A DNA stretch of 64,000 nucleotides, taken from the NCBI GenBank assembly GCA_022560025.1, contig JAFISE010000133.1, forward strand, positions 17,599 through 81,598, in the 5' to 3' direction. Positions 55,547 to 64,000 of this stretch are shown here, one piece after another; the first letter of the stretch is position 1; the number at the start of each line of letters is the position of its first letter. The translations under genes were made by a program, and so were the position numbers. The stretch comes from Stagonosporopsis chrysanthemi (Eukaryota; Ascomycota; Dothideomycetes; Pleosporales; Didymellaceae). The notes beneath the pieces were generated by a model, which was given only the letters and a program-made list of their open reading frames with translations, had not been told where the DNA came from and searched no databases.

Positions 55547-56911
55547 CTATGGCCACCCGCCCGTCCACGGGTAGATTAGCTTCAGGCCCGCAATGTCGCG
55601 GACACTCGGCCAGTATTTTATCGGAATGTACTCCAGGTCATCATTGGTGACAACGGCTGGTGGGACGAAGTTGGGTCCCCTATTCCTCCAGAGCGTAAGA
55701 TCTGCATGTGTCTTGATATCCTCATTCCCAAAGTCCGTCACGCCAGAAGGGTAATGCATGAGCGACTCTTCGTCGTAATCTGCGTGGGGAAAATGCTTGC
55801 GCAGGAACCAAGGACGGTCATAATCGTCGTTTCCAGCGTAGTGGTCGAGGGTGTCAAACTGAGCCACCATTTGGAAGTCGTAGACTTCGGCTTTTCCGCT
55901 GTCGGTGCAGAGATCCTCAATGCTCCATCGTGGATCTAGCTGCACCCTCTGGTTCGCCTCAGCGTACCCATCCAGAGCTTCACAGTTGAAGCGGACGTGA
56001 TGGTCCCCTGTGCGAACGTTATTATCATAGTATATTAACCCGCTTGAGTCACTTACGATCGGGTCGTTGGTGTTCATGTTCGAGACCAAAAACATGTCCT
56101 ATTTTGTGTTGGTTTCTACAATTGGGCATAAGTGCGACGGGTTGGATTTACCGATTTCGTGGGCTATAGCACTTATCCACAATTGGTGACTGGCCCCCTC
56201 TCTTCCCCCTGGAAATATCTTGATTCCACGACGTCCTTGCAACTGGCTAAGGGACCACGAGGGACTGCTATCTGCCGGCAAATACCCAAGGGTGGCGGAA
56301 GCGGCAAAGCCAGGGAGAGGTTGCGGATGCTCCGTAATTACCAGAACGTCCGATGGTACGAAAGGGTTCCTGTGAAGATATCAATACCGGGTCCGTATCG
56401 CCAGTCGAAGCCGACTTGCCAAAGAAAGGATGCGTGTCCAGGTTTGCGTCTCAGGTGACAGTACCTCCACTGCTCCCGGCCAAAGTCGAACTCTCGAAAC
56501 CGCAGCTGAAACCCGTCCGCCGGTCCAGGAGTTCCCAGTCGATCTGACCACAGCTTCCAGGCTTCAGCAATATCGCTCTGGTACTTGGCACGTACAGAGG
56601 GGTTGGTAAAGCAGTAAACAATGTCCCCACGCGGCCAGGGCGTACGGACCATACCACTCTGCTTCTGTCAGCTTTTGATTGCAAGAAACTCTTGAACTCA
56701 GTGCAAAGCATACCATGGTGACAACTTCCGTCCAAGCCGTCTCTGGTGAAGATGGCAAGGCATCCATAGCAGCGCGAACCAGATCAGCGGTCGTGTGAGT
56801 TTCGTTACCTAGGAAGTCGAAGTTGTTGTATGGGGGTGGGCATCCAATCACTAGCTCTAGGAGCACCAACAGCATCAAGAAAAACTGCCAGCAGGCATTG
56901 TGCAAAGCCAT
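55547..56911 (-). CDS. Secreted astacin-type (M12A) zinc metalloprotease, five exons
   Basis: Exons 56911..56714, 56664..56420, 56369..56152, 56098..56057 and 56007..55547 join in phase to 387 aa. Signal peptide MALHNACWQFFLMLLVLLEL then VIG before CPPPY. Exons 3-5 together give AIAHEIGHVFGLEHEHQRPD then RD, the full astacin zinc signature HExxHxxGxxHExxRxDRD. The Met-turn SLMHYPSG lies downstream with the correct spacing and the C-terminus ends YWPSVRDIAGLKLIYPW, as in astacins. Introns 1, 3 and 4 (49, 53, 49 bp) have GT donors; intron 2 (50 bp) best fits a GC donor (GCAAGT). The alternative GT donor after TGGAG would make a 95-bp intron in the same phase. A TATA box is 34 bp upstream of the ATG. 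Probably digests extracellular protein; role in nutrition or host contact is inference. Confidence 0.87.
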
Positions 56912-58570
56912 GTCACTGGGAGGGCGAAGTAGAGTTGTCGGGTCTTTATAGGGCGAAAGTGCAGGCCGAATAATAGCGATTCGAAAGGTAGCTTCTTTCA
57001 TCGCAGAAGGCTGGGGTGGGGTCCACAAGAGGGCTGGTGGCGCCGCTGCTGTTACCTGACGTGAGAGAAAGGTGAGAGAGGCAAGGCAGGGCCAGAGCAA
57101 ACCGAGGCTCCCGATCTCGTTCAACAGGCCTCCTCAGTCGAAACAAGTGTCCTTGTCTCCTCTCTAGTAGTGCCAAAGCATTGTGTACGGTATCAAGAAC
57201 CTAGTATCTACACCAACATGAGTATGGTGGTTCTCTTTGTCTTAGAGCACTTTCTCCTTCACTGTGTAGCCACATCAGCCCAGGATTGCATTTTGAATGA
57301 CCTGGACTGAAGCCTTCATCATGGCATTACTGACCTTAGCGACTTGACCGCTAAAACAGCCTGAAGAGACATGAAGGTCGCCGCAATCATCGTCGTTTGC
57401 CTGTCTGCCACCTCTCAACGTTAAGCTCGCGGGTGGTTCGACATTATCGATAATCGAACGCACTCGTGGCCGCGTAGCTGCAGCAATAGCATAATCAGAT
57501 GTTGCTATGCAGTTAATAGAAAGCTCTATACCGCCGCAAGATTGATCCTACGGGCAATCGCCATGGCCACAGCCTTGGAATTAGGGCATAGCTCGCTCGA
57601 GACTTCGCAGCCGTACTACTGAATCCATCTTAATGGCGTAGAGATCTCTAGAACAGTAATATGCCGACTGGTACACGTGTTGGTGAAACAAATAACATAA
57701 TATATGGTACTGAGGCTCGAACTGACGTTAGGTCATGCATTGAAATGTTGGCAACCCGGGTCGTTGTCGAATGGCTATCAACATTGCGAATACGCATAGT
57801 GGTGCCAGCATGTATGAAGTTGCTTATGAGCTTCATTCGCCATTCTCTACTCACAACATTGAGTGCAATCGAATTCCTGTATGCCATGTCTTCGTTCGTT
57901 GGCATGGGCATCAGTGTCCCGACCGTGACAGACTACCACACAACGGAATCACCACAAAAATACATCCACACAAGTACAGAAGATCCTGTTCTTAAAGAAG
58001 TGAAAGTCTCAACGCCTGAACGATCGATGAACTACAACATCGCCACCTGGACCACTCTTACCCAACGGCCCAGAGCTGCAATGAGAATTCACGTTCACAT
58101 CCACAATCGCGGCATGCTAGAATCACTCTGGTATTGAAGACTTTCGAACACGGCCAGGAATATCTAAAAACGGGGCGGAGGGCCCGGGGATAAGCGCATG
58201 CGCTGTGACATGGTTGTGGATGTTGCCTTCTCGAAGGGTTCGCGTTAAAATCGGAGGATATAGGAGGACTGGGGTGAGGCCAGAGCGCACTACACGAGAG
58301 GAAGCACTTGAGGGCCGTAAAGGAGTGTCGTTAGTGGTATGGGAAGGTCACGTTCACGGAGGAGAGTGAAGAAGGGCATGTTTCATTCTTGGATCGCAGA
58401 TAATCTCAATCTCGAGAAGCACAATGAGATCGCCCCATAGCTGTAGGGCTGGACGTACCACTCATTCGTTATTGGCTCCAAGACTTTCCATGTCCCGTGT
58501 GCCAGTCAGTTGCTCTTGTGCTCAGAATTTGAAAACAAAATTTTTCCTGGTGCGAACGAATTCTGGGCGA
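56912..58570. other. Intergenic region without a supported gene
   Basis: 1.66 kb. An ORF at 57661-58137 (plus) and overlapping minus-strand ORFs show no family features. The left end holds the astacin promoter; the right end is the 3' flank of the F-box-like gene. Confidence 0.45.
56945..56950 (-). promoter_or_regulatory. TATA box of the astacin-type protease gene
   Basis: TATAAA on the minus strand 34 bp upstream of the start codon at 56911. The position implies a very short 5' UTR or an alternative upstream start site. Confidence 0.4.
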
Positions 58571-59365
58571 CTAGAACATTCTCTCATCCGTCCATCCCAG
58601 AATCTTGGCAGATAACAGCGCTGATATGCCTGGTCGCTTGTACTCAAGACGGCAGAGCAGATACTTCGGATACCTTTTGGTGTGCATCACCTGAAGCGCG
58701 TTCTTGCGCGCCCAGAATCCAACATCACGCCTTTTTGCGTACGTAAGAACCTGAACCTGAACCTCAAAGAGCTTATTTTGAGTTCTTCTGGATAATTCCG
58801 AGAGACTGAACTTGAAGCCATCAGCAATCTGGACGATTTGCAATCCGCCAAGTACCTTGGGTGGCGAGGCTAAATTCGCTTCGTTGTAGTCGGAAAGATC
58901 CAGAGATATCTCGTTTGTGTTATAAAGCACGAGACGTGATCCTCGGGAAAGGTGCATTACCTGAAGGGGTTGAAACATGAATGGCAGATGTTCCGCGACT
59001 TTCATATAGTGTTTCGTCACAATAGATGAGCACTCGTACCGAGTACATCCTGGGACGGCTCGGCGCACCCGGCTACAAATACGAACGTCTAATCGTCTCT
59101 CTATGTCAAGTGGGAGGAGGGTACTGTGGAAGGTGACCTTTGCACATAAGTTGTTGAAGCAGTCCATTTGTAGATACTCCTCGTAAAGTCGGGAGTGCGT
59201 CAGAAGCACTGCAAAAAGCGGTGCCTTCTGCAGTGAGACTGACACATTAAACTCTGGCTCGGACAGGAGACCATGTATCTCAATCTTGTGGTGAAGGTAC
59301 CCGTAGATCTGATCACGAATCTACCGCGGAAGTGTGAGGAGATGAGGTGCAGACGCGGTAGCCAT
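58571..59365 (-). pseudogene. F-box-like protein gene interrupted by TAG in its signature motif
   Basis: From ATG 59365 the frame reads MATASAPHLLTLPR, then TAG (59323..59321), then IRDQIYGYLHHKIEIHGLLS and on without further interruption to 58571 (265 codons in all). The family to which it belongs, very abundant in Dothideomycetes, carries 'LLxLPxEIRxxIY' as an F-box-like head, so TAG sits exactly where the invariant Glu is expected; a single G to T change (GAG to TAG) explains it. No short intron can remove it. Downstream parts (FMFQPLQVMHLSRGSRLVLY, LGGLQIVQIADGFKFSLSEL) look intact. A shorter product from an internal start would lack the head. Recent pseudogene, polymorphic null or sequencing error. 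Confidence 0.6.
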
Positions 59366-60123
59366 GATTTGAGTCTCCAGCGCGACTACACAGTCAGCAA
59401 GAGCTTTATGCGTTAGCTCAGCGACATACCTGACTGAACTTCAAATCTGACACGTGTTCAGATCCACGATCAAGTCGGGACAGCAATGAGCGTCGCGAAG
59501 AGTGGATACCTCTAGCACGCTCGCGCGCTCGAGGTGCGTGGGACCAACAACCAGCGCTGTGGGAATCGTGAGAGTATTAGTAGGCTGCCGCACTCGATAC
59601 ATATGAGATGTACGTAGCTCCGTGGCGGGTTGATGGTGCGTCTCGTGTTGAATCAGAGCGGCAATGCAAAAGACAGCTTGAGCACAGGCTCACCACCGAC
59701 GGCGGTGTGCTGAAGTAAATCGAGGGCCGGAGCGGGGCGTGATAGTAGGGAGTTGACTGAGTCCAGCCAATAGGAGAACGTCAGTATACTCGGGCGCTCG
59801 TGACAATGCCTGAGACATACATGTATCAGTGGCGGATCAGTGCCGTAAGGTGACACCGCAGGTTGAATTGGCGGGGGCGAGTGGACGCGGCAAGTGAGAA
59901 GATGACAGCAGGCAGCAAAGTAAAAGACAGCGGGCAGCAAAGTAAAAGAGAGCAAAGTAAGAGACAACTTGCGCACAGACCAGCGGCGGCAAACAGGTGA
60001 AGTGAAGGTAGGTCTCAGGCAGGTAAGTCATTGTATCCTAATTGCATTCTCATAGTGTAAGGTATCTCGAAACAAGCGCTAAAACAACAGACAACAAACA
60101 TTCATTACAGTATCATGTAGAAC
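59366..60123. other. Intergenic region with a short direct repeat
   Basis: 758 bp between the F-box-like gene and the stop of the nitrate transporter. A short tandem motif (GGCAGCAAAGTAAAAGA and variants) is repeated about three times at 59911-59967. No supported gene. Confidence 0.5.
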
Positions 60124-61793
60124 CTAGCGGCCGCCAATCTGGCCCTTGGGAATCGGCCGGACCCACGCCAGACACAGGTTCAGCGCAATGACCATGCAGC
60201 CCATGATCCAAAGCACGCGCGCATACTGCCCCGGGTGGTAGCGGAAGATGATAGCGAAGATGATGCCGCCAAAGTTGCCCGTGGCGCCGACGATGCCGGA
60301 CAGGATGCCGTTGGCGTGCGGGTGGATGTGGGGGACGAGTGCGAAGTTCGCGCCGTTGCCGGCTTCCATGAAGATGGCCATGAGCGCGACCAGGCCGATC
60401 ATGGTGTCGAGGTTGTGGGGGTCGAGCTGGCCGATGACGATGAGGAAGATGCCGCTCATGACGCCGACGAAGTGGATCCAGAACTTCTTCGCCCACAGGC
60501 TGCCGTGGCTGTATTTGTAGATCAGGTCGCCGATGAAGCCGCCCAGCGGGCGCGTGATGACGTTGAGCAGGCCGAACATGGCGGCCCAGCGCCCGGACTG
60601 GGTTTGCCCCAGGTACGGGAAGTTCTTGAGGTAGTAGGAGCCGAGGATGGAGTTGATGGCGAGTTCGCCGCCGAAGGAGCAGAAGTAGCCGGCGCACAGC
60701 ATGATGGTCTGGGGTGAGGCGATTACCTTCATGGCTTCTTTGAGGGTGGGCTTGACGACGACTTCGTGCTGGACTTCGTCGAGGATCTGGCCGTTGTCGG
60801 AGGTGGAGGCAGACTCGACATCGCGCTCGGGCCCCCTCTTCTTCTCATCCGATGAGCTGATGGATCCGTTTGTTGCTGCAGGCTTGTCCATGATACCGCC
60901 AGTGGTGGCGACGACGTTGGCTTGGTGAGTCCCGTGGACGACAACAGCACCGCGGTCGGCCCAGGAGCCGGTAGGGGTGTCGTCGGTAAGCAGGAGGAGA
61001 CCAGTCGCCGTGATGGTAATGAGGATGAAAGGAACGATGAACGACACACGCCAGGCCACGTGCGAGGTCAAGCCACGGTCATTGCGAAGCGAGTCGTAGA
61101 TCGCAGGCATGACGAAGCTGTCGATGGTCAGTCATGTCAATCAAGGCAGGACTCAAGCCGCTTACTAGGTAATGCCACCGCCAGAGTTGCCCCAGCCTCC
61201 GACCAAAGCATTGGCAGTGCCGACAATGTTCCTGTCGAAGAAACCAGTGGTCCACACCTGGCATGGAACAAAAGTTCCGCCGAGTATGCCCACAAAGAAG
61301 CGGATGAAGTACAGACCCATGGCATTCTTTGCCGTGCCTGCAAGCGCGGTGGGAATGGCACCCATGAAGAGCAGAGCAGCAAAGGTCTTGCGAGGACCGA
61401 AGTGGTCGCACATGGGACCGGCGATGGCTCGCACGAGCAGTGTTGCCGTCAGCGCAATGATGTTAGAGTTGGCAACCTCGTTCTGGGACAGGTGCATGTC
61501 CTTCTTGATACTGATGCTGAGCTGCAAGATGTAAGCCAGATGTTGATTGGTTGGGGATGTGGGTCATCATACCAGAGGCGGAAACGCGTACCTGGAGTCT
61601 GTCAGTATGCTGTGGGTCAGATTGAATTGTGGAGAACTGACCATGACCAGAACGCAATGAAGAAGCCGAGATAGCTGAAGAAGAACACACGCCCATACTT
61701 GTCCACGACATTAAAGACGGGGATTGACTTTGCCTTCTTGTTGTAGGGGTTGATCTCTGGCGCGGACCAGAGCTGCCTCAGTTCGAAACCCAT
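60124..61793 (-). CDS. crnA: High-affinity nitrate (nitrite) transporter, NNP/NRT2 family (four exons)
   Basis: Proton-coupled plasma-membrane nitrate importer. Exons 61793..61642, 61591..61573, 61521..61166 and 61117..60124 join to 506 aa, close to the length of Aspergillus CrnA. Introns are 50, 51 and 48 bp with donors GTCAGT, GTATGA and GTAAGC. Exon 2 is only 19 nt and supplies YAFPPL of helix 1. Family landmarks: LLVRAIAGPMCDHFGPRKTF (MFS loop motif), FVGILGGTFVPCQVWTTGFF, GGWGNSGGGITYFVMPAIYD, a ~90-residue hydrophilic central loop, and the second nitrate signature FALVPHIHPHANGILSGIVG with ATGNFGGIIFA. Twelve membrane helices expected. The upstream region carries GATA and NirA-type sites, consistent with nitrogen control. 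Nitrate and nitrite reductase genes are not in the window. Confidence 0.95.
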
Positions 61794-61888
61794 TGTGCGG
61801 GATGATGTGCAGAGGATCTGGGGAATCTGTGTGGAGAGACTGGGGTGTATGCGGGCCCTGCTGTGTAGAGGAGCTGCTGTCTGCCTGC

Positions 61889-61895
61889 AGATAAG
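61889..61895 (+). promoter_or_regulatory. AreA/NIT2-type GATA site (AGATAAG)
   Basis: Matches HGATAR, 96-102 bp upstream of the nitrate transporter start codon. AreA-type GATA factors activate nitrate genes when ammonium is scarce. Confidence 0.5.
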
Positions 61896-62331
61896 ACTGG
61901 AGATACGGCACAAGAAGTTATATATTGGGCGTCACAGAACTCGAATTCACTACTTCCGCGGTAGAGCACCGTGACGCAGGCGTTTCCTAATCCAAGCCTG
62001 AGCTGCACATCATCCACGGTGCCAAGGGTGATATTGAGCTCTTGGGCTGGAGCTGGAGGCTTTGGCGTTTTCGTTATCTGCACTGGCGTCCAGCACGCTT
62101 ACGGCCACGAGTGCGGGAGAGCGCAGGTCGACCGCAGCTTCGGTGCGTCTCCGATCAGCGCTGTGGCGCCGTCTAGCACTCAGCGACGTTTCGGCAGAGC
62201 CTCGCAAAGCATGGATGTGAGGTTGAAATCGCGGCGCAACGTTGATGCGGAGAGCTGCGATTCGCTGGTTCTATGCTGAACGTGGGATGGTGGGGACCGG
62301 GAACTTCTCTGGCGGCGGAGCAGGCGTTCTC

Positions 62332-62427
62332 TTATCTCTCGCTATCTCTTGGCGACTTCTCTCCCTACCGCTTTTAGACGGCCTTATCAGAGCCGCAGCA
62401 GATAAAAGAGATGCAGGTTCTCCGCGG
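62332..62427. promoter_or_regulatory. Cluster of three GATA sites and one exact NirA-type site (CTCCGCGG)
   Basis: TTATCT at 62332-62337 and TTATCA at 62384-62389 (GATA sites on the minus strand), AGATAA at 62400-62405, and CTCCGCGG at 62420-62427, which fits the NirA consensus CTCCGHGG. A near match (TTCCGCGG) is at 61954-61961. All lie 160-635 bp upstream of the nitrate transporter. Adjacent AreA and NirA sites are the known arrangement of nitrate-inducible promoters in Aspergillus. Confidence 0.5.
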
Positions 62428-63895
62428 TACTGCTGACAATTTGAAGGTGTCTACAGGCTGATACGAGTGAGTTGTTGTGGCTCGTACCTGCGGTCGCGCG
62501 TCGACAAAGGGGAGGTATGCTTGAGGTCAGAGACAGTCGTCGAGGATAGTCGTGGTAATTAGGGAAGCCTGCCGCCGGATTCTCAACGTTTATTCTCTCT
62601 AGGCGAGCTGATCGTCGTGCAAGAGGTGGTAGCTGTTCCCGTGCGGTCGACCACAGCCGATAAGCACCAATCTTGCGTAGCACAATGCTGATGACGACGG
62701 CGATGGTCGCACAGTCTCAGTGCTGTCTTAGCTGCCCATTAACACCCCAGATCCATCGCGGTTTCTGAGATCGCTCGTGCAATCCGGGGTAAAGCTCCTG
62801 GCGAACGGCTTGCAGGCCAATCAGGGAGATGACACTGCCTTATCTCGCAGCAGCATTGCGGGCTAGCACGCTTTACTGATGATCCTTGAGGTGTTCTTTG
62901 GTAGCTCACTGCCGTGGAGGAGTATAATAGCTCAATTCCTCTCGGCTCTCGTCATGGCACTTGCCGGACAGCGCTGTGGTGTACGAAACCCGCCACGGCC
63001 TGGATTTCAAATCGCAGATACACGAGCCTCGAACGCTATCGAGACAGCCTCCCGCGGCGATAGTCTTCTGTGGCTGTCGAGGTGCAGTGTCGGCCTCATC
63101 CACAGAGCCCAGACATGTGAGCGTGGCTGGTCGCGACATCGGACTGCAAGCACCGGAGAAGCAGTAACAAGGCCGCTGCCAGAGTGAAAATTCTACTGGT
63201 GTCAGGAGATATTGGATAGGAGATGCGTGGAGCAGAGCATTGGGCGCGAAGCTGCGCTTGGCGGCGGGTACCTGGATGGAGTCACTGCAGTGCCGGATTG
63301 TCCGAGGAGATGTCGCAACAGCAGTCCGTGGACACGCTGACACTGCTGAACTGACATGGTGTCGTAGCTGTCAGTCATGATGTCTTGTCGTTGATGTTCG
63401 TATCGTTGATCTATCCTCCGGGAGGAAGGACGAAGTGACTTTCCGTCATCGCCATCGACACTGGCTCGGGGACCGAACAACAACTGTTCTGTTGCTGCTG
63501 CACATTATCTGAAAGTCTTCGGGCCGTGAAAAGTCACGATCCTTGGCACCTGCCTTCGTTCAGGTTCCAATACTGAGGATACCGACCCTCCTCAAGCCAC
63601 ACGATACCGCAGTACCTACAAGGCTCCAGAAGTATATCCCGCTGCAAGACGTTCCGGTCGTTTGATATGTCGCAGTGGCCGATATCTAGAACTACTGTCA
63701 GACTCACGTGTGTTGATGAGCTATACAAAACGCAACAAAGCGTCTGCGGGACGAGCGCCGCAACCAACCCCTCCAGCTGGCGAGGTCAACGAGAAGCTCT
63801 CCGTGCCGCTCCCTACGCGTCAGGCTCGCACCAGCGCAACAAGCTTTGTACACGATAGTAATCTCCCTTCTCCTCTTCTCTCTACTCCACTCCCT

Positions 63896-63926
<31 letters not shown>

Positions 63927-63941
63927 CCCCCCCCCCCCCCC

Positions 63942-64000
<59 letters not shown>
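63896..64000. repeat. 105-bp near-pure C tract
   Basis: 103 of 105 bases are C, with single T at 63924 and A at 63942. It is preceded by a pyrimidine-rich ramp from about 63863. It reaches the window edge. It could be a genuine mononucleotide satellite (G-quadruplex-forming on the other strand) or a polymer artefact at a contig end. Confidence 0.85.

Larger units (their letters stand above)
61794..63895. other. Upstream flank of the nitrate transporter; no further gene supported
   Basis: 2.1 kb up to the terminal C tract. Apart from the regulatory sites listed separately, ORFs on both strands lack recognisable features. Reductase genes of a nitrate cluster, if linked, would have to lie beyond the window end. 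Confidence 0.5.

Noticed and set aside
59653..59976. 107-codon minus-strand ORF with a hydrophobic, signal-like start
   Set aside because: The hydrophobic start arises from a short AAAGTAAAAGA-type direct repeat; the remainder lacks features and overlaps other frames.
60235..60717. 160-codon plus-strand ORF opposite the nitrate transporter
   Set aside because: Antisense shadow of conserved membrane helices; acidic Val/Asp/Glu-rich composition is the complement of hydrophobic codons.
62879..63343. Overlapping ORFs of 102 and 145 codons upstream of the nitrate transporter, tested as nitrite or nitrate reductase exons
   Set aside because: No molybdopterin, haem, FAD or sirohaem motif is visible in any frame, so there is no evidence of the other nitrate-cluster genes within the window.
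63704..63943. Gly-rich 79-codon minus-strand ORF at the right edge
   Set aside because: Its Gly run is only the translation of the terminal C tract read on the other strand.

Overview
The window looks like nuclear DNA of a filamentous ascomycete (Pezizomycotina). Genes are interrupted by short introns, mostly 48-61 bp, with GTNNGT-type donors and CTAAC/CTGAC-type branch sites just before a pyrimidine-AG acceptor. The gene set (PARN-like nuclease, Ilv3, Tti1, Pds5, a CBM21 PP1 subunit, Ste14, a CrnA-type nitrate transporter) is typical of that group. Families such as the 'LPRE IRDQIY' F-box-like proteins suggest Dothideomycetes, but that is an inference. Exon joins below were worked out by hand from splice motifs, reading phase and family conservation.

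Left part (1-21.5 kb) is a dense housekeeping block: a 5'-truncated PARN/CAF1 ribonuclease; ILV3 (with a CpcA/Gcn4 site upstream) divergent from a secreted GH17 glucanase; TTI1 divergent from PDS5; a small membrane protein; an EXPERA/EBP-like sterol isomerase; and a GAC1-like glycogen-targeting subunit of protein phosphatase 1. From 21.4 to 30.6 kb there is a 9.2-kb interval with no gene I can support, unusual here and containing one strong 36-bp inverted repeat.

Middle part (30.6-43.7 kb): a BolA-like mitochondrial protein, a secreted Gln/Thr/Gly/Asn-rich tandem-repeat protein, a maltose/galactoside-type O-acetyltransferase divergent from STE14, and a RING-ZZ-ZZ-ZZ-SH3 protein. From 43.7 to 49.2 kb lies a decay zone: a SNF2-helicase remnant, an RRM gene broken by a stop and frameshifts, a frameshifted RING gene, and one intact lineage-specific ORF.

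Right part (50.4-64 kb): a membrane-anchored carboxylesterase convergent with a HAD dehalogenase-like hydrolase, an SDR, a degenerate ~30-bp tandem repeat, a five-exon secreted astacin-type (M12A) metalloprotease, an F-box-like gene with a TAG in its signature motif, and a CrnA/NRT2 nitrate transporter whose upstream region carries GATA-factor sites and an exact NirA-type site. The window ends in a 105-bp near-pure C tract, possibly a contig end or sequencing artefact.
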